NCBI GenBank assembly: GCA_945910005.1
Contig: OX246741.1
Coordinates: 5,605,201 to 5,669,200, forward strand
Source: Isoperla grammatica
Taxonomy: Eukaryota; Arthropoda; Insecta; Plecoptera; Perlodidae
Direction of reading: 5' to 3'
DNA length: 64,000 nt
The notes below the pieces were generated by a model. It was not told the DNA's origin. It saw only the letters and a list, made by a program, of their open reading frames with translations, and searched no databases. The stretch's first letter is position 1, and the number at the start of each line of letters is the position of its first letter. Shown here in pieces: positions 35,454 to 45,166 of the stretch. Made by a program: the position numbers and the translations under genes.

Positions 35454-36600
35454 TATGAATTGTTCTTTGGGCCCCCGTCATCAATGCTGAAGTTTACAAT
35501 GGTTATAACGTAAAGGTTATCTTGTGTAACACCCACCAAAGAATCCTTCACCAGACCGAGCTAGCATGAATGAACACGCTCGACTAATTAACAAAGGTTT
35601 TTGTTCACCCTTGACTGAGTCAGCCATACAGCCAATAAAGCAGCAGCAATGCAGCAGTGGAATGCAGCAAGGTAGGTAGAGAGAGAGAGAGAACATCTTC
35701 CCAGCATCAGATTCAGACACCCTCATCTCATCACCGCTGTTGCTAACCGGCCACCGTCACTTCCATCTGAGCATGGGTTCGATGCCCGTAGGCGTCATCG
35801 GAGATTCTGACTCAACACTCAAGGGCCTCTTCTTGCATGAAGTAATGAATGCTGATACAGTGGCCTGGTGACATTCCAGTCCAATAAGCCGAAAATGAGA
35901 ACTATCTGATATAGCCTATAATAGGACATTGTATAAAAACGCAAAAGTAATAAACTATAGTAATCTTCTTTTAAATAATAAAGTAACAGGTATATATGTT
36001 GTCTTGTAAGCATTTTTTTGTATATATCAGTGGTTATATTACCATTGTGGAAAGAAACATCATTATTACTACTATGTATAAGCAGTGATAATTATTAATT
36101 TTATAGCAAACATTCAAAAAGCCCTCAGGGCACCAATCGTTTGAGGTTACAATATCGATACATTTCGATACGATTGTCTATTGTACTTTACTTTCCACCG
36201 GTTTTCGTCGTATCAAACGGCAGCCCTTGTTTCTAAGCAGCTATAAACGTGGTTCGACACCTCCAACTATTGTTATGTTAAGGATTGTCGTCAGGAAAGG
36301 GTGGGGTTTCCTCTAGACACCTCTGAGGACCATGTAAGACGTGTTATGTTCCATTATGACACCGCGGTCAGACAAAAGCCCACGTCTCAACTCAACGCAG
36401 ACACCTTCCATGTAATGTTAATTATTAATGATGGATTCACGTTTTGATCGAGTTTCCTGTAGATTCAACGTAGAGGTGTTTGGTAGTAGGAGAGGCGTTG
36501 TGTTGTTATGTTACTTGTGAATGATTACTCACCTCAGGCCAAGGAGGCCCCTGCAGAACATCCATTAGGCTACCTGCTACGCACTACGCACTACCCGACG
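35454..36600. other. No recognisable gene
   Basis: Short frames only. GGGTTCGATGCCCG near 35774 is a box-B-like motif without a cloverleaf, probably a SINE relic. Confidence 0.45.
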
Positions 36601-36604
36601 TTGC

Positions 36605-36740
36605 TACTGGTAAAACACGGATCTGCGCGGTAGCGTTCCGGACGCTGGTTAGGACTTAGGATAGTCGTGGGCTCGATTCTTGTCAATGGCAATCTTTCAC
36701 CCCCGAGGTTTTACACTTTTACACGAGACCCGAGGTAGCC
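36605..36740 (+). repeat. tRNA-derived SINE fragment
   Basis: GCGCGGTAGCGTTCCGGACG resembles a tRNA D arm with box A, followed about 40 nt later by the box-B-like GGGCTCGATTCTT near 36650 and a CCCGAGGTTTT motif. The acceptor stem does not pair. Confidence 0.5.
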
Positions 36741-36744
36741 TGGA

Positions 36745-37010
36745 GGTTTCCAAACTCTGGTCTTTCCCCAGTGGTCCACTGGGGTCCGCGAAATTTGTTA
36801 AAAACTAAAAATGAATTAATGAAAAAATAATAATGGTTGACGCTTTATTTCGTATTCAGTTTTGTAAATAATAGTATGCAATTAAGTGGTGTTGGATTAA
36901 GGGTAGGAGAAGAGTTGGGGGTGGTGGGTGAGGTACATAATAAAAATGTTAACGTGAGGTTATTAGATATTTTTAAATGTGTAGTGGTCCACGAAATTGG
37001 TTGAAAAGTG
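36745..37010. mobile_element. Possible hAT (Charlie-type) remnant
   Basis: GTTTCCAAACTCTGGTC, then CAGTGGTCCACTGGGGTCC and CGCGAAATTTGTT, resemble one hAT-type end. GTGGTCCACGAAATTGGTTG near 36982-37001 is a partial direct copy. No intact inverted termini or 8-bp duplication could be identified. Confidence 0.3.
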
Positions 37011-38189
37011 ATAGGCCGCCCACAGTTCACATTCATTCCTCTGGCCAAACCGATGGGGGTAATCTTGCCAAGCTTTTCTGGGGGGACAATGGCGTTGGCG
37101 TATACACGGGCGAAAAGTGGGGGGGTTGGGGTGGCGTCCTACAGCCACCTGTGTTTCTCACGGTGTAGCGTACTCCCGAGGCGGGGGCGAACTGTGTCAT
37201 TGTCGAACAACGTTTGCAGTTATTTGGTTATAATCTCTCGCATAACAAAATGAAATTCTTCATTCTGAACCGGGAATTCGAGTGAAAGACTGAATAGTGT
37301 TAGAATCTGTTATCTGCGGTGTTAGTATGCACTGTGTAGGCTTCCTATGTAGACCTATTTGCGTATGTACCGGTACGGTATGCACTCTAAAGCTGGCGGC
37401 CCCCTTTTACATACATTAGGATGTGCACAAAATATCAAACCTGAACATAATTATTCAGTTAGACGAAAATGCTAATATCAAAATTTAACATTAGTATTGT
37501 GCTCATACAGGGGGGAGGTGGAATAAGTCGCATATGGAACAACGCCCACACAGAATAACTCCCAGACAGAAGATCTCCCACGCAGAATAGCTCCCGAACA
37601 TCGCCGGTCGTTCAAAAGTCGTTAGTAGTTCTCTTTGCACACGATATTAAAACCTCACCAGCGGGGGACCCTGTTTTCTATGGGAATGGCCCCCCTCCCC
37701 CAGAAAATAATCCACAAGTGTACCCCCCTCTGCTCACACAAATTGTACCACCGGTTACATAAGCTGTGTCTGAACGAAGACGATTATCTCTTAACGATTA
37801 TCAATTTTTCAAACCGCGAATGTGGACGCCACGATCCTTGAAAATGGCGGTGTATGATAATTCATCTATTAATCCCCCCCATGAGAAAGTCAAGTCGGCC
37901 GCTGTGGTGTCTGCGCAGCGCAGAGCTGAGAGATCGCGTCGGCCCGCCGCGCAGACAGCTGGAAGGGAAAGGGGGGCAGCGTGTAACACGGTGAAAGAAG
38001 AGGGTGGGGCACACAACTCACTCCCTCTACCGAGACGCGGGGACGGGGGAAACATGCCGCGGCCATCGCGTCGAGCATAATGGTGCGATCCACATTGTTT
38101 CATTGACATGGTGAGTGGTGGAGTGGAGTAGGCCTACGTCGTAGAGAAACAAACCATCCAAATGTAGACTATGACTGGACAATTTCTGA
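37011..38189. other. No recognisable gene; GC-rich patches
   Basis: CpG-containing stretches at about 37890-38070 carry overlapping open frames on both strands, which is a sign of base composition and not of coding. I recognise no product. Confidence 0.45.
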
Positions 38190-38915
38190 ATGTTGACGAC
38201 GACGATGACGATAAAATGACGCTGAGGTGTTGAGGACGATGTCACTGACGTTGAGGACATGGCAATGACGATGAATACGATGTCAATGACGTTGAGGACG
38301 ATGTCAATGACGATTAGGACGATGTCAATGACGTTGAGGACGATGTCAATGATGCTGAGGTTTGAGGACGATGTCAATGACGTTGAGGACATGGCAATGA
38401 CGTTGAGGACGATGTCAATGATGCTGAGGTTTGAGGACGATGTCAATGACGTTGAGGACGATGTCAATGACGTTGAGGACATGTCAATGACGTTGAGGAC
38501 ATGGAAATGACGTTGAGGACGATGTCAATGACGATGAGGACATGGCAATGACGATGAGGACGATGGCAATGACGTTGAGGACGATGTCAATGACGTTGAG
38601 GACGATGTCAATGACGTTGAGGACATGGAAATGACGTTGAGGACGATGTCAACGACGTTGAGGACATGTCAATGACGCTGAGGACATGGCAATGACGATG
38701 AGGACGATGTCAATGACGTTGAGGACGATGTCAATGACGTTGAGGACGATGTCAATGACGTTGAGGACATGGCAATGACGATGAGGACGATGTCAATGAC
38801 GTTGAGGACGATGTCAATGACGTTGAGGACATGGCAATGACGATGAGGACGATGTCAATGACGATGAGGACGATGTCAATGACGTTGAGGACATGGCAAT
38901 GACGCTGAGGACGAT
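38190..38915. repeat. 21-bp minisatellite (GAGGACGATGTCAATGACGTT)
   Basis: About 30 imperfect 21-bp copies. Variants replace GACGATGTC by GACATGGCA or GACATGTCA, and two copies carry an extra GAGGTTT (near 38360 and 38430) that shifts the frame. Because 21 is divisible by three, runs of frame stay open on both strands; one frame reads as an acidic heptad EDDVNDV. The frame shifts at GAGGTTT and lack of flanking coding sequence argue for non-coding satellite DNA. Confidence 0.92.
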
Positions 38916-39489
38916 GATGGAAAATAAAAATACAAGCATCGACAAGCAATCTCTTATGAAAGTAACCGACATCGTGGTATAACCAGAACTGCTTTAGGTG
39001 GCCCCAAAGATTTGGTTACCCCCACTTCTTATTCTTCTTGCGAGGCGAGCCCAAACGTGCTCGGACCTGTCTGCTCAAGATTGAGCTCAACTATGTGTAC
39101 CAAGTATACCAACCTACTAATATAGACACTAGACAGGCTTTACACTTTAGGTCAGCAGCTCTCCCAGCCTTGTATTGGGTTTATCTTGCTGTAGTGCTGT
39201 AGTCCCAGGAGATTAGTGATGTGGAGTTCAGGGGAGAGGCCTTACATGGGGATTGGGGAGGGATGGGGTATCATTTTGGAATGCTTGCATCACAGACAAC
39301 AATTATTTGTATGGATCTACTTATTCATAGGACTGTTTGGAGATTCTGTGTATTCCTAATTGGCATTCTGTGATCGGGGGCATTCTGTGATGATGCGATA
39401 TAGAAAAGGCATTAAAATTTCTCCATGAAAAGGGAATGCTAAGCTAATTGTGTTGTGGTCGACGTCAGATACCGACGCTGAGACCTGAC
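38916..39489. other. No recognisable gene
   Basis: Unique-looking DNA between the minisatellite and the foldback element. No supported reading frame. Confidence 0.45.
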
Positions 39490-39516
39490 TTTTAATAAGG
39501 CTGTGTCTCCTACCAA

Positions 39517-40090
39517 CCCAGTTGGAAGGAGTGCGGCCCTATACGGAACACTGCTACCAACCCCCTTTGGAAATCAGCTGTATAACACGTGGGTAAGGAA
39601 TGTGACAGCTAGACAACCCCCGTTGGTAGGAGTGCGCCCTACCACAGAACACTGCTACCAACCCCCCTTGGAAATCAGCTGTATAACACGTGGGTAAGGA
39701 TTTGACAGCTAGACAACCCCCGTTGGTAGGAGTGCGCCCTACCACAGAACACTGCTACCAACCCCCCTTGGAAATCAGCTGTTTTAACACGTGGGTAAGG
39801 AATGTGACAGCTCGACAACCCCCGTTGGTAGGAGTGCGCCCTACCACAGAACACTGCTACCAACCCCCCTTGGAAATCAGCTGTTTTAACACGTGGGTAA
39901 GGATTTGACAGCTAGACAACCCCCGTTGGTAGGAGTGCGCCCTACCACAGAACACTGCTACCAACCCCCCTTGGAAATCAGCTGTTTTAACACGTGGGTA
40001 AGGAATGTGACAGCTCGACAACCCCCGTTGGTAGGAGTGCACGCTACTACGGAACACTGCTACCAACCCCCCTTGGAAATCAGCTGTTTT
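39517..40090 (+). repeat. Left arm: about 100-bp tandem subunits
   Basis: Units contain GACAACCCCCGTTGGTAGGA, GTGCGCCCTACCACAGAACA, CTGCTACCAACCCCCCTTGG and AAATCAGCTGT, followed by ACACGTGGGTAAGGA. Successive units start about 100-102 bp apart (for example GACAACCCCC at 39612, 39712 and 39814). Within each unit the GTTGGTAGGAGTG and CTACCAAC blocks are partly complementary, so even a single unit can fold. Confidence 0.92.
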
Positions 40091-40428
40091 TTAGCACCTT
40101 ACTGCTCAATAGTGGATGTGCAGCCAGTGCAGCTCTAAATAATTCATTTGGAATTTTTTTGGTTTGTTTTATTCAATTCGAGCGTTGGACGCCTGAGATC
40201 GATTCATTTCAGAGCGTTCGTAATTTCTGTGTAGTTTTATCAATGGTTTTATTGTAGTGTTTGCAATCAGGTTGTTATAATAGCTTGAGACTCTAGTTTG
40301 TTAGCTAAAGTGTATTCCTGCTATGAACATCGTGTATCGTACTTCAAAGGAGGTATAGCCTCGGCCTAGGCTAATTGTGTTTCTACAAACACAAAGGCCT
40401 AGGCCTACACTTTGAGACAAACCACGCG

Positions 40429-40940
40429 GCCCTAGTGTTTCTTGCCCAGGCGGGCAGAATGTTCAAGCATGACGGCAGGTTCTAGGCCTAGGCCTAGCCA
40501 AGCTACCCTAGTATTAATTTTGTCTGTAACTATTGGTGTGTTCGAGAAATCACGATCTAGGATAGGCCTAGGGCCTAAGCCTATGCGTCATACGCTTTTC
40601 AATACATCTTATCGTATAGGCCCAGGCCTACTAGGGCCTAGCCTGGCTAGGCCTGTCGTGCAACGGTACTTGTATCTATCGTATGCTTTATATTTTGTTA
40701 GGCAGGCCTAGGCCCTACCAAGGCTAAGGACCATGCATGAAATAAGTCCACGATAGAATCTTAGGCCGAGGCCTAGGCTAGACCTACTTGCGCCTTGTGT
40801 TTCTGCCCAGGCGGGCAGAATGTTCAAGCATGACGGCAGGTTCTAGGCCTAGGCCTAGCCAAGCTACCCTAGTATTAATTTTGTCTGTAACTATTGGTGT
40901 GTTCGAGAAATCACGATCTAGGATAGGCCTAGGCCTAGCG
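40429..40940. repeat. Internal direct repeat of the foldback element
   Basis: About 135 bp starting TTGTGTTTCT/GTGTTTCTTG and GCCCAGGCGGGCAGAATG are present at about 40435-40575 and again at about 40795-40940. Both include TTCAAGCATGACGGCAGG and CTATTGGTGTGTTCGAGAAA. They are nearly identical, so the duplication is recent or homogenised. Confidence 0.85.
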
Positions 40941-41244
40941 TATCTGGGTTTTCACTACGAACGGTATTTGCTCGGATATGCTCTGGGGGATTGCAGGTTG
41001 ACCACGAAGCACTGTTATATGACAAAAGCATCTGTATGGCTGTCTCGGGACACGTAGACACCATAACATTGTTTTCACACAAATGAGCTGAATGATTTCG
41101 GTAAGTAATTTGGTTATGTTTACGTATTTTTATTGTAATAACGTTTTTGTAACTTTGAATTATCTTTCTTGTTGCTGAAATAAATGTGTTTCAAGTGATA
41201 TATTAAGTGTGTTTATTTTCCTGCATTGCACACTTGTTGAAACA

Positions 41245-41822
41245 GCTAATTTCCAAGGGGGGTTGGTAGCAGTGTTCCGTAGTAGGGCGCCCTCCTACCA
41301 ACGGGGGTTGTCGAGCTGTCACATTCCTTACCCACGTGTTAGAACAGCTGATTTCCAAGGGGGGTTGGTAGCAGTGTTCCGTGGTAGGGCGCACTCCTAC
41401 CAACGGGGGTTGTCTAGCTGTCAAATCCTTACCCACGTGTTAAAACAGCTGATTTCCAAGGGGGGTTGGTAGCAGTGTTCTGTGGTAGGGCGCACTCCTA
41501 CCAACGGGGGTTGTCGAGCTGTCACATTCCTTACCCATGTGTTATACAGCTGATTTCCAAGGGGGGTTGGTAGCAGTGTTTCGTAGTAGGGCGCACTCCT
41601 ACCAACGGGGGTTGTCGAGCTGTCACATTCCTTACCCACGTGTTAAAACAGCTGATTTCCAAAGGGGGTTGGTAGCAGTGTTCCGTAGCAGGGCGCACTC
41701 CTGCCAACGGGGGTTTTCGTAGTAGTTCCACATTCCTACGCTAGGTTTGCTAGTTGTGGGGTTGGCAGAAGTGTTCCGTATAGGCTGCACTCCTTCCAAC
41801 TGGGTTGGTATGAGGGACGGCC
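41245..41822 (-). repeat. Right arm: about 100-bp tandem subunits, inverted
   Basis: The reverse complement of the left-arm subunits: CCAAGGGGGGTTGGTAGCAG and CACTCCTACCAACGGGGGTT recur every 100-102 bp from about 41250. The last unit diverges (TAGTTGTGGGGTTGGCAG) and merges into the terminal inverted repeat, mirroring the diverged first unit of the left arm. Confidence 0.92.
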
Positions 41823-41831
41823 TTTTAATAA

Positions 41832-42890
41832 TGCAATCACACGTCAACGATTTTTATATTCAAACACTCAAGTCTAAGTCAGATGTTTCCCTTCGTCAAC
41901 GAAAATAATTTCATCTCTTTTAAAAACAATTGCCAAACTTGTTTCACCCCATTTTGCCGTCCATAGCCTCACCCTCACCTCGACTGATGCCAAGTCACTG
42001 CCATCCGTTCACCCCAATCAAGAAACATTTTCACACGAAGTAACCTCTATGGTAGACGATCAACATGCAACATGCAATAGCACAAGACTCAATTGAGGGG
42101 CCTGTGACATCACAGGCGGACAAACAATGTGTTGCTAGGCCACTCCATTGTTGTATCTTTCTTTGATTGGTGCATATTCAATGTTTGTCCGAACCAAACA
42201 CGGCCACATGGCTATTTTTAGAATTGAGTCTTGTGTTATACCTATTTCATGAATACGTAATACTTAAGTACATAGTGTAGGTGAACAAAGTATTTACCCC
42301 GCGACTTCGTGCTCTTGGAAATTCAATTTATTTTTGTGATGTTCAACACACCAGCAAGCAAACAAGGCACGCTTTTTCAGTCGCCTCGTACGACAAGTAT
42401 AGCTAAATTGGGCCTATTCACAGGGTTGGCCAAAATGGCCCATCTACTCTGTAAAGAAACCTAACACATGCATAATTATTATCGCGAATCATGGAACAAG
42501 AGATGGATGTTTGAGACAAAGTTTTAGAAAGTTGTACTAAATTATAATCATCCTCAGCAGAAGTAAAGCCCTGGGCCTGAATTCACAAGGATCCTATAGG
42601 TCTTGTTCTAGCCTAACTTTGGGTTCATTCTAAGAAGCCCAGTTCATAAATGATGAAGTTTCTAATTCTTGTTGGGAACAAAGCCCCTATACACTTTCCA
42701 ATCATCGGTTTTAAAATTGTGTTCTTAGATATGGCCCTGGCTCAGTTAAGACCAGATACTTAGGTCCTCTTGTGAACCCAACCCCTGAATCATGAATCAC
42801 TGAGGCTCAGCGCTCCAACCTTGCTGCTGTATTCTAAAGAATGCATGAGAATAAATAAAATAAAACTTTAATTTTTAATTGTAACACAGG
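41832..42890. other. No recognisable gene
   Basis: Mixed-composition DNA. CAATAGCACAAGACTCAATT near 42074 and AATTGAGTCTTGTGTTATA near 42222 are inverted relative to each other, so a degraded MITE of about 160 bp may lie between them. Confidence 0.4.
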
Positions 42891-42892
42891 CA

Positions 42893-43376
42893 CGTCTTAC
42901 CGCTGAGCCACCTCTCTCGGTATTCCTGTGACAGGAATACCGAGAGAGGTGGCTCAGCGGTAAGACGTGAGACTCTAATTCGGGAGGTCGCCAGTTCGAT
43001 TCCGGCCACCGGCAGTCCTGATTGAAGGTTTTTTCCGAGGTTTTCTGGGATTGTGTCCTACTTATAGCCCTCGGACATTCCTTCCCAGCTATCCAAACAT
43101 CCTAAATAACCTAGTTAGTCACCTGAAGAGGGGAACATCAGGTAAAGCTGGTGTGCACCCTAGAACGAGAATTCCTACGAAAAAAATTACACTGGAATTG
43201 GTGAATTCTGGGATTGAGTCCTACTTATAGCCCTCGGACATTCCTTCCCTGCTATCCAAACATCCTAAATAACCTAGTTAGTCACCCGAAGAGGGGCACA
43301 TCAGGTAAAGCTGGTGTGCACCCTATAACGAGAATTCCTACGACAAAAATTACACTGGAATTGGCTCCTATGACAA
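42893..43376 (+). repeat. tRNA-derived SINE with a perfect hairpin head and duplicated body
   Basis: The head at 42931-43010 carries a box A-like TGGCTCAGCGGTAA and box B-like CAGTTCGATTCC. The first 37 bases of the head are preceded by their exact reverse complement: 42893-42929 and 42931-42967 form a perfect palindrome around base 42930. The body (CTACTTATAGCCCTCGGACA, AACATCCTAAATAACC, GGTAAAGCTGGTGTGCACCC) occurs twice in tandem, starting about 43045 and 43208, a 163-bp period. Related copies on the minus strand lie at about 56890-57086 and 62462-62600. Confidence 0.8.
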
Positions 43377-44504
43377 TGAACGTCGTTATCCCATGCGTAG
43401 GTTTCTACGTCTCCGTTATAGCCGCGCTGTGGTGATCTAGCGCCTCCGTTGAGTAACCTAGCCTGTGGGCATACATCAGTGTGATCCGTGGGAATTCAGA
43501 GCCAGCCCGGCTAACCACACCAACACTAATGTTGCACAAACAGTGCAGCCAAAATATGTAGACACCGGATAGACGCCGTCAGGAACAGACCGAAGGCAAA
43601 TAACCTTTGGTAGACGGTGGGAACACAGGGATGAAGGGGTGAGATGAGAATGAGACGAAAGGTTCATCAAAAGAGAGAAGAGTTTTATGACTAAAAAGTA
43701 ATTTGATGATACACGAAGATATGGAGGCTGTGATGTTTTATTACAGAAGGGAGCTGTTGTGGGTTACACATGTTTTCTTTGATATTTAGATGCAAGATAT
43801 TCTTCAATGGCGCTTCAAGAAAAAAAACAAGGTTTACGATACAGTGTACAAAAAAAATGGAAATTAATACGAAGGTTTATATGGTAATTATAATTATTAC
43901 AATATTACGTTGAGTGACTTTGTTGTACTACAGTCTCGTCCAAAACATTGTAGGTCATGATGAAACCAAGACTCTAACCGTGAGGATATTTGAATAAAAC
44001 AAACACACTACAATAACCATCGTCATAAAATAAAACAATACGAAATGAGTACATTTTCGGGAGCTCCGTTTCCTTCTCTAGACCATCAGAAGAGGGAAGT
44101 GCCCTCACGTCTGAGGAGATGCAAGATGAGCGGCATGAGGAGATGCAAGAGAGCGGATGCTCCCGAAACGTTTAGCACTATGGTGTTTTTTACTTTATGA
44201 CCGAGGTAGTTGTTCGCGTACTTGTTTATTTCAATTGTAAACCATGTTTGCAATTGCATATTTTTGAAGTAACTACATTTACATAGACATCAGGTCACAC
44301 AACTCTATAACTAAAATGATCTGGTAATGGTCGTTGTAGTGGACTAGTTGATGTATTTAGTTTACTCTTTGTGTAATGTATGACTGTATCTGTAAAGAAA
44401 ATAATAATATGAAGTATGTATGTGATAATAAAAAAGCATTTCACTTTTCTTAATTCCTTTTCCAAAATGGGATTTTCGGAGTGGGGAAGGGAAAGACGGG
44501 GAGA

Positions 44505-44536
<32 letters not shown>

Positions 44537-44656
44537 AAGGTATTTTATTAAAAGGCAAGATTAAGGCTAGCGAAACCTTATCTTCCATCCAACTCATTTA
44601 AGGTGATACAGTACATGATAGACAGTACATAATACAGTTAGTACATAATAGAGAGA
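43377..44656. other. No recognisable gene; GATT microsatellite
   Basis: A GATT repeat lies at about 44507-44536. Near 44060-44170 TCGGGAGCTCCG and GGATGCTCCCGAAACG can pair across about 100 bp. No supported reading frame. Confidence 0.45.
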
Positions 44657-45166
44657 CTAGTGTGAATATTTAAAAGAAATAAACATAAAACAGAAATTAT
44701 TAAGAGAGAGAGAGAGAGACAGAGAGACAGAAAGAGAGAAGGGGAGACCATGACATATCCTCACAAACCAGAGATAAATATCGTATTTGGTAATATTTAT
44801 CTCAAACTCCACGGTCCAAGTATATGTAAACTGTCTTCTGGGGCCCTTGGTTATGGTATGGAAATGAGTCCCACTTTCCTTCGCGTGTCCGACTATACAG
44901 TACAGGCTTGAGGCCCATAGCTTGCCTACCTCCTCTTTGTTACAACAAGCTATATTGATTGCCTGCTGTGAAGGAACATTCTTAAAAACAGCTTCGAAAA
45001 TTGTTCTAAAAAATGAAGCTAATGAGAGATGAAAAACTACTTCCAAAGATCGTCTATTGTGAACATTAAAAAACTCGATTCCAAAACAACGCGGTGAATT
45101 ATCATCAACATGAAAGGGGTTTGCATGATACCGAACGAGTCCTAATTGTACGACGTGGTTGAACAT
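44657..45166 (-). CDS. Unrecognised 169-codon open frame
   Basis: The second-longest frame outside the duplicated locus. Residues 1-130 are of mixed composition (for example NKEEVGKLWASSLYCIVGHA); the end is low-complexity SLSLSLS derived from a GA microsatellite at 44701-44740, so the natural 3' end is not here. No signal peptide, domain or catalytic motif is recognised. It could be a worn exon or a chance frame. Confidence 0.2.
   Translation of the reverse strand: MFNHVVQLGLVRYHANPFHVDDNSPRCFGIEFFNVHNRRSLEVVFHLSLASFFRTIFEAVFKNVPSQQAINIACCNKEEVGKLWASSLYCIVGHAKESGTHFHTITKGPRRQFTYTWTVEFEINITKYDIYLWFVRICHGLPFSLSVSLSLSLSLNNFCFMFISFKYSH

Larger units (their letters stand above)
39490..41831. mobile_element. 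2.3-kb foldback DNA transposon with 9-bp target-site duplications
   Basis: The element at 39499-41822 is flanked by the identical 9-mer TTTTAATAA (39490-39498 and 41823-41831). Its ends are inverted: GGCTGTGTCTCCTACCAACC on the left and, in complement, GGCCGTCCCTCATACCAACC on the right. Each arm is built of about 100-bp tandem subunits (see the separate entries), the right arm in opposite orientation. The centre (about 40090-41244) contains CCTAGG-rich DNA and an internal direct repeat. A 9-bp TSD with long terminal inverted repeats that contain subrepeats is typical of Mutator-like or foldback elements. No transposase is encoded; long frames in the arms are shadows of the subrepeat. Confidence 0.88.

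Noticed and set aside
38259..38510. Repeat protein gene with MSMTLRT heptads
   Set aside because: The frame is broken by GAGGTTT insertions, and the opposite strand gives equally open frames.
39503..41847. Overlapping 60-90 aa frames reading NVTARQPPLVGV on both strands
   Set aside because: They are translations of the 100-bp subrepeat of the foldback element, shift frame between units and have mirrored versions in the opposite arm.
44060..44180. Hammerhead ribozyme at GGATGCTCCCGAAACG
   Set aside because: A small stem and GAAAC are present, but the CTGATGA core is missing.
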